DNA of 64,000 nt, taken from the NCBI GenBank assembly GCA_023228825.1, contig JALOAL010000012.1:23170-87169 (forward strand). The letters are read 5' to 3'. Made by a program: the position numbers and the translations under genes. The notes beneath the pieces are model-generated. The model was not told the origin of the DNA, did no database searches, and was given only the letters and a program-made list of their open reading frames with translations. Below, piece by piece: positions 16,497-25,227 of the stretch (the first letter of the stretch is position 1; each line of letters begins with the position of its first letter). Source of the stretch: Dehalococcoidia bacterium (GTDB lineage Bacteria > Chloroflexota > Dehalococcoidia > UBA2979).

Positions 16497-18389
16497 CTAC
16501 AGTCCCGGGCTCGCCTCGGCGCTGGCGCCGTTGGTGTTGCCGGCGTAGGCCATCTTGTAGAGGCGGGCGTAGACGCCGTCCTGGTCCAGCAGTTCCTGGT
16601 GCGTGCCCTGTTCCACGATCTCGCCCTGGTCGAGCACGACGATGAGGTCGGCGTCTCGGATGGTGGAGAGGCGGTGGGCGATCACGAACGAGGTGCGGCC
16701 TCGCAGCAACTCGTTGAGCGCGCGCTGGATGATCTGCTCGGTCTGGGTGTCCACGTTCGCGGTCGCCTCGTCCAGGACGAGGATGCGCGGATCCGCGATC
16801 AGCGCGCGGGCGAACGAGATCAACTGACGCTGGCCGATGCTCAGGTTGTGGGCGCGTTCCGCCAGCACGGTGTCGTAGCCGTCCGGTAGGCGCTCGATGA
16901 ACTCGTCCGCGCCCAGGATCTGGCAGGTGCGGCGCACCTCCTCGTCCGTGGCGTCCAACTTCCCGTAGCGGATGTTGTCCGCGATGGTGCCGGAGAACAG
17001 GAACGGCTCCTGCAGGACGATGCCCATCTGGTCGCGCAGGTTGGCCTGCGTGATCTCTCGCACGTCCACGCCGTCGATCTTGATGGCGCCGTCCGTCACG
17101 TCGTAGAAGCGGCTGATGAGGTTGATCATCGTGCTCTTGCCGGCGCCGGTCTGGCCGACAAAGGCCACGGACTGGCCGGGCTCCACGTGCAGGTTGATGT
17201 TGCGCAGCACCGGCCGGCCGGGCACGTAGGCGAAGGTCACGTCCTCGAAGTCCACGCGGCCCTCGATGCGCATGGTCTGCGCGTCCGGTGCGTCGACGAC
17301 CTCGGGCTTCGTGTCCAGCACCTCGATGATGCGCTGGCCGCCGGCCATGGCGCGCTGGATCTGGGTGTACTGCATGACGAGTGCGCGGATGGGCTCGAAG
17401 AAGCGCTGCACGTAGAGGACGAACGCCACCACCTCGCCGGCGGTGATGTTGCCCTGCGCCAGGCGCACGCCGCCCAGCACGATCACCACGCCGGTGGAGA
17501 GCGCCACGGCGCCTTCCACCATGGGCATGACGATGGCGCTCAGGCGTCCGGCGTCCACGTTGGCGGCCAGGTTCTGGCGGTTGATCTCCTCGAAGCGGCG
17601 GGCGTTCTCGTCTTCGCGGCCCATGGACTGGATGACGCGCACGCCGGAGACATTCTCGTTCAGGGTGGTGTTCACGCCGGAGATGGCCTGCCGCACCCGG
17701 ACGAAGGCGAGGCGCGCGTGGCGCTGCCAGATGAGCATGCCCACCAGCAGCAGGGGCACGCTGACCATCGTCGCCATGGTCAGCGTCACGTCCTGGCTCA
17801 GGAGGATGCCCACCACGATGACGATCGAGATGACCTCCGCCAGGATCTGCAGGCTGCCGGTGGTGAGCAGTTCCTGGAGGGACTGCACGTCACCGGTGAC
17901 GCGGGACATCACGCGGCCCACCTCGTGCCGGTCCATGAAGGAGAGCGACAGCCTCTGGAGGTGGGCGAACATGTCGTTGCGGAGTTGCAGCAGCATGCGG
18001 TGGCCGATGTAGCCGGTCTGCGTCAGTTGCAGGTACTGGAACCCCCACCCGGCTACCACGAGGCTGCCGAGCCAGATCGCCCAGCGGTTCACGCCCCCCA
18101 GGTCGCCCTCGGTGGCGGCGTCCACCACGAAGCCGACGATGAGCGGCTGGAACGCGTTGACGATGGCGAAGCCGATGACGCTGATCAGCGCGAGGGCGGC
18201 CCGCGTCTTGTACGGGAGCACGTAGGAGCCCAGGCGGCGGACGACCTCGCCGTCATAGACCTTGCCCAGGTCGTCGTCCGTCCAGCCGTCGTCGCCACGC
18301 AGGCCCCGACGCATCTCGTTGGGGCCGGGAGCCAGGCGCACGCCGCCGCCCCAGCCTCCACCCATCCCGCCGCCGCCGAACATCGACAT
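16497..18389 (-). CDS. ABC exporter half-transporter, subunit with consensus Walker B and degenerate signature
   Basis: The 630-residue protein starts with an unusual Gly/Trp-rich stretch (GGGMGGGWGGG). It then has a six-helix type-I exporter membrane domain and a C-terminal ATPase with Walker A GQTGAGKS (near residue 413) and Walker B ILVLDEATANVD. The signature is LSIGQ instead of LSGGQ. Together with the neighbouring subunit, whose Walker B glutamate is replaced, this gives one active and one degenerate ATP site, as known for heterodimeric exporters such as TM287/288 and BmrCD. The ATG is 10 bases past the stop of the partner gene. Substrate cannot be deduced; lipids or drugs are typical. 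Confidence 0.9.
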   Translation of the reverse strand: MSMFGGGGMGGGWGGGVRLAPGPNEMRRGLRGDDGWTDDDLGKVYDGEVVRRLGSYVLPYKTRAALALISVIGFAIVNAFQPLIVGFVVDAATEGDLGGVNRWAIWLGSLVVAGWGFQYLQLTQTGYIGHRMLLQLRNDMFAHLQRLSLSFMDRHEVGRVMSRVTGDVQSLQELLTTGSLQILAEVISIVIVVGILLSQDVTLTMATMVSVPLLLVGMLIWQRHARLAFVRVRQAISGVNTTLNENVSGVRVIQSMGREDENARRFEEINRQNLAANVDAGRLSAIVMPMVEGAVALSTGVVIVLGGVRLAQGNITAGEVVAFVLYVQRFFEPIRALVMQYTQIQRAMAGGQRIIEVLDTKPEVVDAPDAQTMRIEGRVDFEDVTFAYVPGRPVLRNINLHVEPGQSVAFVGQTGAGKSTMINLISRFYDVTDGAIKIDGVDVREITQANLRDQMGIVLQEPFLFSGTIADNIRYGKLDATDEEVRRTCQILGADEFIERLPDGYDTVLAERAHNLSIGQRQLISFARALIADPRILVLDEATANVDTQTEQIIQRALNELLRGRTSFVIAHRLSTIRDADLIVVLDQGEIVEQGTHQELLDQDGVYARLYKMAYAGNTNGASAEASPGL

Positions 18390-18399
18390 CGCGAGCCTC

Positions 18400-20223
18400 C
18401 TACGCGCCCGTGACCGTGGACGGTCCGGCGTGGCCGGGTGGAGCCTGGACGCCCTCCTGGAGTTGGGTGAAGGCCTCTTCCTGATCCTTCAGTTCCAGGT
18501 CGTAGATGCGCTGGTAGATGCCCTCCTGGCGGACCAGGTCCTCGTGCTTGCCCCGCTGCACGATGCGGCCGCGGTCCAGCACTAGCACCTGGTCCGCATC
18601 TCGGACCGTGCGCAGGCGCTGGGCGATCACGAAGGTGGTGCGGCCCTGCATCAGGTCCTGCAGCGCCTGCTGGATGAGGTACTCCGTCTCCATGTCAACG
18701 CTGGAGGTGGAGTCGTCCAGGATGAGGATGGCCGGGTCCAGGAGCAGGGTGCGGGCGATGGAGATGCGTTGCTTCTGGCCGCCGGACAGCGTGACCCCTC
18801 GTTCGCCCACCCACGTCTCGTAGCCGTCCGGCAGGGACATGATGAAGTCGTGGATGCGCGCCACCTTCGCGGCGGCCTCCACCTCCTCGTCCGTGGCTTC
18901 GAGGCGGCCGTAGCGGATGTTCTCGCGCACCGTGTCGATGAACAGGAATACGTCCTGCTGCACGATGCCAATGGAGTCGCGCAGCGAAGCGATGGTGACG
19001 TCGCGCACATCGTGCCCGTCGACCAGCACCGCGCCGCCCGTCACGTCGTAGAACCTCGGCATGAGGTTCACCAGCGAGGACTTGCCGGACCCGGTGGGCC
19101 CCACAAGGGCGACCACGTCGCCGGGGTGGGCCTCCAGTGAGACGCCGTCCAGCACCTGCGGGGCCTGGCGGTAGCCGAAGGAGACGTCGCGGAACTCCAC
19201 GTGACCCTGCACGCGGCCCAGCGCCACCGCGTCCGGCTTCTCCTGGACCGCGCTCTCCGCGTCGATCACCTCGAACACGCGCTCGCCGGCGGAGGAGGTG
19301 CGGGCGAAGATGTTGACCATGAAGCCCAGCATGCGCACGGGCTGCTGCAGGATCTGGACGTAGACCATGAAGGTCGTCAACTGGCCCGGCGTCAGGTTGC
19401 CATTCACGATCTCGTGCGCCCCCACCACCGCAGTCACCACCAGGGCGGCCGAGTTCAGGGAGGTCATGAGCGGGTTGTTGAAGGCCTGGATCTTGTTGGT
19501 CTTGTAGGCCGTCTCGAAGAGCGCGGTGGTGTCCCGGCGGAACTTCCGCTGCTCGTGGTCCTCGCGGTTGAACGCCTTCACCACCCGCACGCCGGAGAGG
19601 GCCTCCTGCAGGACGTTGCTCATGCGCCCCTGCGCGTCCTGCACCTCCGTCCAGAGCGGGCGCAGCCGCTGGCTGAGGACGATCGAGATCACCGCGATGA
19701 CCGGCATGAACGACCACGCAGCGAAGGCCAGCGTCAGGCTGGAGCGCGCCATCATCAGCAGCGCCAGCAGCAGCAGGATGACCAGGTAGAGCAGCCGCAC
19801 CACGCCCATGTTCACGAACATGCGCACGGCTTCCACGTCCTGCGTGGCGCGAGACATGATCTGACCGATCTGCGCCTCGTCGTGGTAGGCGAAGGAGAGG
19901 CGTTGGAGGCGCTCGTACATGGCGTTGCGGAGGCGGTAGGCCACGGACTGGCCCAGGAGTTCGCCCATGTACTGCTGCCCGTAGGCGAACCCCGCGCGCA
20001 GCACCGCCACCGCGCCAAGCACGCCGGCGGCGATCAGCAGCGGCTGCAGATGCAGGACGCCATCGGCATTCTGCGCCAGCGCCCGGTCCAACGCGTACCC
20101 CACGATGGTAGGCAAGGCCAGCGCCGCCACCCCGGATCCCAGGGTGGTGCCCAGCGTGAGGAACAACTGGCGCTTGTAGTGCCAGGTGAACCCCAGGAGG
20201 CGGACCAGGACGTGGTTGTTCAT
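18400..20223 (-). CDS. ABC exporter half-transporter, subunit with non-canonical Walker B
   Basis: The 607-residue protein has six predicted transmembrane helices, then an ATPase with Walker A GPTGSGKS (near residue 378), canonical signature LSGGQKQR and Walker B ILILDDSTSSVD. The catalytic glutamate position is aspartate here. This degenerate Walker B is known from the TM287-type subunit of heterodimeric exporters and pairs with the LSIGQ signature of the next gene. The start at 20223 has GGGAG seven bases upstream; a longer frame from 20265 adds only an arginine-rich stretch. It is the first gene of a two-gene operon. Confidence 0.9.
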   Translation of the reverse strand: MNNHVLVRLLGFTWHYKRQLFLTLGTTLGSGVAALALPTIVGYALDRALAQNADGVLHLQPLLIAAGVLGAVAVLRAGFAYGQQYMGELLGQSVAYRLRNAMYERLQRLSFAYHDEAQIGQIMSRATQDVEAVRMFVNMGVVRLLYLVILLLLALLMMARSSLTLAFAAWSFMPVIAVISIVLSQRLRPLWTEVQDAQGRMSNVLQEALSGVRVVKAFNREDHEQRKFRRDTTALFETAYKTNKIQAFNNPLMTSLNSAALVVTAVVGAHEIVNGNLTPGQLTTFMVYVQILQQPVRMLGFMVNIFARTSSAGERVFEVIDAESAVQEKPDAVALGRVQGHVEFRDVSFGYRQAPQVLDGVSLEAHPGDVVALVGPTGSGKSSLVNLMPRFYDVTGGAVLVDGHDVRDVTIASLRDSIGIVQQDVFLFIDTVRENIRYGRLEATDEEVEAAAKVARIHDFIMSLPDGYETWVGERGVTLSGGQKQRISIARTLLLDPAILILDDSTSSVDMETEYLIQQALQDLMQGRTTFVIAQRLRTVRDADQVLVLDRGRIVQRGKHEDLVRQEGIYQRIYDLELKDQEEAFTQLQEGVQAPPGHAGPSTVTGA

Positions 20224-20267
20224 CGGTCTCCCGCGCCACGCGAGGAGTCTCACCCTCACGCGCACGT

Positions 20268-20273
20268 TATACT
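20268..20273 (+). promoter_or_regulatory. TATACT, possible -10 element in the ABC/PHP divergent region
   Basis: TATACT matches the local -10 pattern, but no good -35 lies 17 bases upstream. The divergent region 20224-20461 also holds TTGACG at 20396-20401 and an imperfect palindrome near 20287-20303 (GTGCAC...GTGGGCAC). Which element drives which gene is unclear. Confidence 0.25.
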
Positions 20274-20461
20274 TATGGCTCTATCGTGCACTCAGTGGGC
20301 ACTTGCCGCAACTGGTGGCCTCCAGATGCGCGGCCGCAGTGCGATGGAGGTCATGCATCCTACCCCGCTGGGCCCGGTTCGGGTGCGGGTAGTAGTTGAC
20401 GCATACCTCCCGCCGGGGCGAGATTCGGTGTCCACCGCCACCAGCGCTAGAAACACCCCAC

Positions 20462-21676
20462 ATGACAGAGACCTACCTCGACCTGCACGTGCACTCCACG
20501 GACGGCTCGGACGATGCGGGCGGCAGCGTGGAGGGCTACCTGAAGTGGGCTACCGCCAAGCGCGAGCAGGGCTTCCGACTGGACGGCTTCGTCCTCACCG
20601 AGCACCGCCGCTTTGACCTGGACCGCGACTACTCCGACCTCGCCGCCCGCTACGACACGATCGTACTGCCCGGCGTGGAGGTGGAGACGGACATTGGCCA
20701 CGTGCTGGTCTTTGGCGTCACCCCGCAGTTCCTGGAGCGCTTCGACCTGACCGATGTGAGCCTGCCCTATGCCGAGGTCTTCCGTGCGGCGTGGGAGACG
20801 GGTGGTGTGGCCGTGGCCGCGCATGCCGGCCGTCCGCGCATCGGCCTGGTCGACCACTACGAGGAGCGCGCGATCGACCTGTCGCCGGTCACGCTGGTGG
20901 AGGCGCTCAACGGCGGCAGCAGCGACTTCGAGAACGCGCGCGGCCACGACCTGGCGGCCGCCCATGGCCTGCGTGAGGTGGGCGCGTCCGACTCGCACTT
21001 CGTGAGTGCGCTGGGCCGCTGCATGACCCGCTTCGATGGCGACATCCGCAATATGGACGACCTGGTGGCGGTGCTCCGTGACCCCGCCGGCGCGTTTCTC
21101 CCGGTGCGCCTGGAGGAGACGAAGCCCGGCGCCGAGATCCCGGAGCGCCCCACGCTCGCCTCGCTCATCCCGTCCACGAGCCGGCAGGGCGACCTGGGCG
21201 GCGACGCGCTGGAGTACGACCGCTCGGCGGTGGGCCGCGAGGTGCACGTGGGCCGGCTGGAGGTGACTCCAGAGGCGGTGCGCGCCTACTGCGAGGCGCT
21301 GGACGAGCGGAACCCGCTCTATGTGGACGAGGACTTCGCCCGGGAGCACGGGCCGTACGGCGGCCTCATCGCGCCGCCCGGGCTCCTGCAGACGGCGCGC
21401 CTGGGCCAGCCGCCGGATCCGAAGGTCGAGTTTGGCAACAGCACGTTCATGGGAGGCTCGCGCCAGGAGTACTTCCTCCCCATCCGCCCGGGCGACGTGA
21501 TCGACGCCTACGCCCAGGTGAAGGAGGTCTACGAGAAGACCGGCCGCAGCGGGCGCATGGCCTTCGTGGTGCGGCGCACGCGCTACGTGAACCAGCACGG
21601 CGAAGACGTGGCCACCACCGAATCCTCGCTGGTCCACCGCCAGGTCCGGCCTTCGGGTGAGGGAGGCGAGGCGTGA
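20462..21676 (+). CDS. PHP-domain phosphoesterase fused to a MaoC/FAS1-type hotdog domain
   Basis: The 404-residue protein has two unrelated domains. Residues 1 to about 215 form a PHP metal-dependent phosphoesterase: DLHVHSTDGSDD, LTEHRRFD, GVEVET, AAHAGRPRIG and GASDSHF supply the expected His/Asp/Glu ligands. From about residue 255 to 400 is a hotdog fold like the N-terminal dehydratase of MaoC/FAS1 proteins (VGREVHVGRLEVTPEAVRAY, then YGGLIAPPGLL). The next gene, overlapping by GTGA, is a second hotdog protein, so the C-terminal half probably forms the usual two-hotdog hydratase with it. I know of no described PHP-hotdog enzyme. No frameshift is visible at the junction. Confidence 0.85.
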   Translation: MTETYLDLHVHSTDGSDDAGGSVEGYLKWATAKREQGFRLDGFVLTEHRRFDLDRDYSDLAARYDTIVLPGVEVETDIGHVLVFGVTPQFLERFDLTDVSLPYAEVFRAAWETGGVAVAAHAGRPRIGLVDHYEERAIDLSPVTLVEALNGGSSDFENARGHDLAAAHGLREVGASDSHFVSALGRCMTRFDGDIRNMDDLVAVLRDPAGAFLPVRLEETKPGAEIPERPTLASLIPSTSRQGDLGGDALEYDRSAVGREVHVGRLEVTPEAVRAYCEALDERNPLYVDEDFAREHGPYGGLIAPPGLLQTARLGQPPDPKVEFGNSTFMGGSRQEYFLPIRPGDVIDAYAQVKEVYEKTGRSGRMAFVVRRTRYVNQHGEDVATTESSLVHRQVRPSGEGGEA

Positions 21677-22167
21677 CGAGCGTCCTGGATGCCCAGCGCT
21701 ACTTCGAGGAAGTCTCCGTGGGCGAGGAGTTCGAGGTCTTCCAGCAGCCCACCAGCGAGCAGGTGCTCGCGTTCATGGAGTCCGGCTCCATGGGCCGTCG
21801 TGACTCCTCGGACCCCGGGGCCGCGCGCTTCAGAGACGCCGCCGCCGCCCGCAGCCAGGGCATGGAGCGCCCGATCGTCCCCGGCAACATGTCGACTGCG
21901 ATGATCACGCGCATCGTCACGGACTGGATGGGGCCGCTGGGCCGCATCGTCTCCATCGACGTCTCGTTCCGCCGCCCGGTCCTGCACGGCGACCGCCTCC
22001 GCTGCCTCGCCGTGGTGACCGACACCGGCGGCGACGGCGAACCCGGCATCGACGGCCGGGAGGACGCCGCCCCCGGCATCGTCCGCCTCGATCTCGCGCT
22101 CGAGAATGAACGCGGCGAGCGCCCGGTCCAGGGCACCGCCGAGGTGGAGTTACCCCGGCGGGTGTAG
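21673..22167 (+). CDS. MaoC-like hotdog dehydratase/thioesterase-type protein
   Basis: The 164-residue single hotdog domain contains FEEVSVGEEFEVF at the start, a central helix with IVPGNMSTAMITRIVTDW, and SIDVSFRRPVLHGDRL, typical of the MaoC-like family acting on enoyl-CoA or similar thioesters. The GTG start at 21673 overlaps the stop of the PHP-hotdog gene (GTGA), so the two are translationally coupled and probably form a heteromeric hydratase. The conserved Asp/His pair of active hydratases is not obvious, so catalytic activity may depend on the partner. Confidence 0.8.
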   Translation: MTSVLDAQRYFEEVSVGEEFEVFQQPTSEQVLAFMESGSMGRRDSSDPGAARFRDAAAARSQGMERPIVPGNMSTAMITRIVTDWMGPLGRIVSIDVSFRRPVLHGDRLRCLAVVTDTGGDGEPGIDGREDAAPGIVRLDLALENERGERPVQGTAEVELPRRV

Positions 22168-22194
22168 CCCTTGCCGGGAGAAGGCAGGGAGGCG

Positions 22195-22857
22195 TCAGCC
22201 CTCCAGAGGTTCCTCGCGGCGGGAGATGCCGAGGCGTTCCATCACCTTCTCGAAGGTCGCGTAGTCCTGGGCGCCCACGATCGCGTACTCGTCGTTCAGG
22301 ATGAACGTGGGGATCCCGGACACGCCGATGGCGTACGAGTGCTCGATGCCGCGGTCCACATCCGCCACCAGCGTGCCCTCCGCCAGGGCGGCGCGCATCG
22401 CGTCGGCGTCCAGGCCGGCGGCGGCTGCGTGCTTCACGAGGACCTCGATGTCCATGAGGTCCTCGAAGTCCGTGAAGTGCGCCTTGAACAGCGCGCGGTG
22501 GTAGGCGATCACCGTGCGGGTGTCGCCGTGCTGGTGCGCGAACTCGCTGGCCTGCAGTGCCAGGTGGGTGTGTGGGATGAACGTGCGGCCGCGCCTGAAC
22601 TCGATGCCCAGCGCCTCGCCGCGCAACTCCAGGTCGGACTTCGGGTCGCCCTCGGCCGTGTGAGGCCGGCGCGTCTTGCCCTCCGGGGGGATGGTGGGGT
22701 CCAGGAAGAACGGCGCCCAGTCCAGGGTGATGTCCCACTCCCGCCACAGGCGGTCGATGACCTCCAGGCCCACGTAGCACCACGGACAGATGAAGTCCGA
22801 GACGACGGTGACCTTCAGGCCGGTCTGGGTGTTCGCAACGTCGTGGATGGTGGTCAT
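22195..22857 (-). CDS. DsbA-family (FrnE-like) thioredoxin-fold oxidoreductase
   Basis: The 220-residue protein has the redox motif CPWC near residues 23-26 in VSDFICPWCYVG, a helical insertion, and the cis-proline loop GVSGIPTFIL near residue 180. It has no signal peptide, which fits the cytoplasmic FrnE/HCCA-isomerase branch rather than periplasmic DsbA. The start at 22857 is preceded by the divergent promoter region of the first crotonase. Partner unknown. Confidence 0.87.
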   Translation of the reverse strand: MTTIHDVANTQTGLKVTVVSDFICPWCYVGLEVIDRLWREWDITLDWAPFFLDPTIPPEGKTRRPHTAEGDPKSDLELRGEALGIEFRRGRTFIPHTHLALQASEFAHQHGDTRTVIAYHRALFKAHFTDFEDLMDIEVLVKHAAAAGLDADAMRAALAEGTLVADVDRGIEHSYAIGVSGIPTFILNDEYAIVGAQDYATFEKVMERLGISRREEPLEG

Positions 22858-22938
22858 GCACGCATTGTAGGCTCGGGCGCCAGCCAGCCCGCCTGTTTCG
22901 AGGCGATGTGTGGATGCAAAGGCCCTCGACGCGCGGTC

Positions 22939-22944
22939 TACACT
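22939..22944 (+). promoter_or_regulatory. Candidate -10 element of a crotonase gene
   Basis: TACACT lies 36 bases before the ATG at 22980. The hexamer recurs before the MFS gene at 34563 and the tRNA at 60688. The -35 region is weak. Confidence 0.4.
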
Positions 22945-22979
22945 CACGCGGCTGACTCACCCGGCTGGAGGAGTGGACC

Positions 22980-23867
22980 ATGGCCGACCCGGAGTTCGAG
23001 AACCTGCTGATCGACCGCGTGGGGACGGATGACCGCATCGCGCGGATCACCCTGAACCGCCCGGAGAAGATGAACGCCCTGTCCCAGGAACTGCTCTTCG
23101 AGTTCCGGGAGGCGCTCGAGCACCTCGAGGCTGACAGCAGCGCGCGGGTGATCATCGTGCGCGGGGCGGGGCGGACGTTCAGCGCCGGCTACGACCTGAC
23201 GCCGCCGCAGCGCACGGGGGCGGACGCAGTGGTGCGCCAGTTCCGCACCCAGGACGAGCAGGGGCGGCGCCTCTGGCAGGGCGTGCGCGGCGGCATGCAG
23301 CGCATCACCAACATCCACATGTACTTCTGGAATGTGCAGAAGGTCACCATCGCCCAGGTCCACGGCTACGCCATTGCCGGCGGCTGTGAACTCTCGATGA
23401 TGGCGGACCTGGTGGTGTGCGCGGAGGACGCGAAGTTCGGCCATCCCGGCCTGCGCTTTGCCGGCACGCGCACCTCCATGATCCTGCCGCTGCTGATCCC
23501 CATGCGGAAGGCGAAGGAACTCTTCTACACCGGCGACAACATCAGCGGCACGGAGGCCGCGGACATGGGCCTGGTGAACCGTGCGGTGCCGCTCGACCGG
23601 CTGGAGGAGGAGACCATCGCGCTGGCGGACCGCATCGCGATCCTGCCGGCGGACCACCTCGCGATGTTGAAGGTCCACATGAACCGCTTCCACGAGAACA
23701 TGGGCATCTACTCCAGCGTGCACTCCAGCACGGACCTGGACGCCGCCGGCACCTTCACGTCGCAGTCCTACCAGTGGAGCGACCACATGCGCAGCGGTGG
23801 CCTGAAGGAGGCCCTGGCCTGGCGAGACGGCCCATACCAGGACTACCGCTCGGCCACAGACCGGTAG
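22980..23867 (+). CDS. Enoyl-CoA hydratase/isomerase (crotonase) family protein
   Basis: This 295-residue crotonase has ITLNRPEKMNALS, the oxyanion-hole stretch RTFSAGYDL and VHGYAIAGGCELSMMADLVV. The catalytic positions at which classical hydratases carry glutamates are not both conserved: GHPGLRFAGTR lies at the second. It has a longer C-terminal tail than usual. It is not MenB, because the naphthoate-synthase motifs around GGGHVLH and QTGPRVGSFD are missing. GGAGGAG precedes the ATG by nine bases. It probably acts on an unusual acyl-CoA; the exact reaction is open. Confidence 0.85.
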   Translation: MADPEFENLLIDRVGTDDRIARITLNRPEKMNALSQELLFEFREALEHLEADSSARVIIVRGAGRTFSAGYDLTPPQRTGADAVVRQFRTQDEQGRRLWQGVRGGMQRITNIHMYFWNVQKVTIAQVHGYAIAGGCELSMMADLVVCAEDAKFGHPGLRFAGTRTSMILPLLIPMRKAKELFYTGDNISGTEAADMGLVNRAVPLDRLEEETIALADRIAILPADHLAMLKVHMNRFHENMGIYSSVHSSTDLDAAGTFTSQSYQWSDHMRSGGLKEALAWRDGPYQDYRSATDR

Positions 23868-23995
23868 GCCACCGGCGGCATGACGCCTCGTCAGCATGGA
23901 CGCCCTCGTCACCCCGCACCGCCCCCGGTGGCGCTATTCTGCGCGCGCGTGACAGCCGATACAGCACACCCGAAGGCACGAGGGGGGACCGAAGC

Positions 23996-24811
23996 ATGAC
24001 CACGATCGAGCGCATTGACACCGGCACCGAGGAATTGCTCGCGGAGCGGGAGGGGCACGTCCTGACGCTCACCCTCAACCGTCCCGAGCGGCTCAACGCC
24101 ATCAGCGCCCCCATGCTCTCCGCGTTCTCCCGGCAACTCATCGCCGCGAACAAGGATCCGGAGGTGCGCGTGGTGATCATCACCGGCGCCGGCCGCGGGT
24201 TCTGCTCCGGCCTGGACCTGGTGGAGCGAGGCGGCGCGGACGCCCGGGCGCAGGAGGCGCCGCCGTTCAGCCTGATCGACCTTGGTGAGTCTCCGCCCAC
24301 GGCGCTGTACCACATGGACAAGCCGGTGATCTGCGCGCTCAACGGCGCGGCCGCCGGTTACGGCATGGACCTGGCGTTGCTCTGCGACATCCGCATCGCC
24401 TCCGAGCACGGAAAGTTGGCCGCCGTGGTGGTGAAGCGCAACATCGTGCCGGAGAGCGGCGGCACCTGGCTGCTCCCCCGTCTCATCGGCTACGCGAAGG
24501 CGGCGGAACTCTTCTTCCGAGGCCGCATCGTGGGCGCCGAGGAGTGCCTGGAACTCGGCCTCGTGAACGCGGTGGTGCCCTCGGACGACCTCATGGACAC
24601 GGCGCGGGCGTGGGCGCAGGAGATCGCGGAGAACGCGCCGGCGGCCGTGCAGGTCACCAAGCGCCTCATGCGCCTGGGCGAGCACGAGACCTTCGAGACC
24701 ACCGTGGACCACGTGATGATGTACTTCCGGGCGCTCTCCAAGACCGAGGACTTCCGGGAGGGCGTGCGCGCCTTCCTGGAACAGCGCCCCGGCCAGTTCA
24801 CCGGTCGCTGA
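23996..24811 (+). CDS. Enoyl-CoA hydratase/isomerase family protein
   Basis: The 271-residue protein is a standard-length crotonase: LTLNRPERLNAIS, oxyanion hole GRGFCSGLDL, NGAAAGYGMDLALLCDIRIAS and ESGGTWLLPRLIGYAKAAEL. The second catalytic glutamate (in PESGGTWLLP) is present. AGGGGGGA is eight bases before ATG 23996. It follows the first crotonase by 128 bases and is followed by a strong hairpin. It may act in fatty-acid or branched-acid breakdown together with the neighbouring crotonases and CoA-transferase. Confidence 0.87.
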   Translation: MTTIERIDTGTEELLAEREGHVLTLTLNRPERLNAISAPMLSAFSRQLIAANKDPEVRVVIITGAGRGFCSGLDLVERGGADARAQEAPPFSLIDLGESPPTALYHMDKPVICALNGAAAGYGMDLALLCDIRIASEHGKLAAVVVKRNIVPESGGTWLLPRLIGYAKAAELFFRGRIVGAEECLELGLVNAVVPSDDLMDTARAWAQEIAENAPAAVQVTKRLMRLGEHETFETTVDHVMMYFRALSKTEDFREGVRAFLEQRPGQFTGR

Positions 24812-24834
24812 GCCCTCGACACCGGCGCACGCAA

Positions 24835-24858
24835 GAGGCCGCCCCGTGGGGCGGCCTC
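24835..24858. terminator. Strong hairpin between a crotonase and microprotein A
   Basis: GAGGCCGCCCC (24835-24845) pairs perfectly with GGGGCGGCCTC (24848-24858). It sits between convergent stops and so can end both transcripts. No T-run follows on either strand. Confidence 0.75.
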
Positions 24859-24877
24859 CTGCACCTGGCGGACGCGG

Positions 24878-25000
24878 TTACTCGAACGTCTTGCTGATGC
24901 CCTGGTTGGCGGCCTTCTTGGCGGCGCTCCTCGCCTTCGTCTTGGCGTTGCGTCCCAACTTGCCCGGCAGTTTCGACAGGATTGGATCCAGGAGCCCCAT
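24878..25000 (-). CDS. Basic microprotein A (40 residues)
   Basis: The frame runs from ATG 25000 to TAA 24880-24878. It opens with an amphipathic MGLLDPILSKLPGKLG and ends in a Lys/Ala-rich helix, KTKARSAAKKAANQGISKTF. Two further genes nearby (27940-28065 and 28212-28322, same strand) have the same layout and a similar tail, which argues that all three are real. GAGG lies about ten bases before the ATG and a hairpin terminator lies 20 bases after the stop. The frame is open further upstream to ATG 25153, which would add a His/Trp repeat segment; I think this is less likely. Function unknown; membrane surface or nucleic-acid binding would suit the composition. Confidence 0.6.
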   Translation of the reverse strand: MGLLDPILSKLPGKLGRNAKTKARSAAKKAANQGISKTFE

Positions 25001-25072
25001 GACTGATACCTCGCTACCTTCTGCGCCTCTGTTGGAGTGCCAGACGCCCGGGCACAGTACACCGTCATACCG

Positions 25073-25135
25073 GCGCCAGTGTGGCTCGTGCGTGTGCCAG
25101 TGGTTCTCGCCCTTGTGCCAGTGGTCCTCGCCCTT
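25073..25135. repeat. Three tandem 21-base units
   Basis: Units at 25073-25093, 25094-25114 and 25115-25135 lie head to tail; the last two differ at one base and the first is diverged but keeps the CCAGTG core. They occupy the divergent region between microprotein A and the third crotonase. A 21-base period is two helical turns, so they could be operator iterons. Confidence 0.8.
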
Positions 25136-25227
25136 GTGATAGCGTCCGCGCACTGCGGCATCACGCCGCCGCCCGCCCCCAACATCACGAGTCCGCGAGT
25201 AGTCCCGAGATGAGACGGAGTGCCCTG

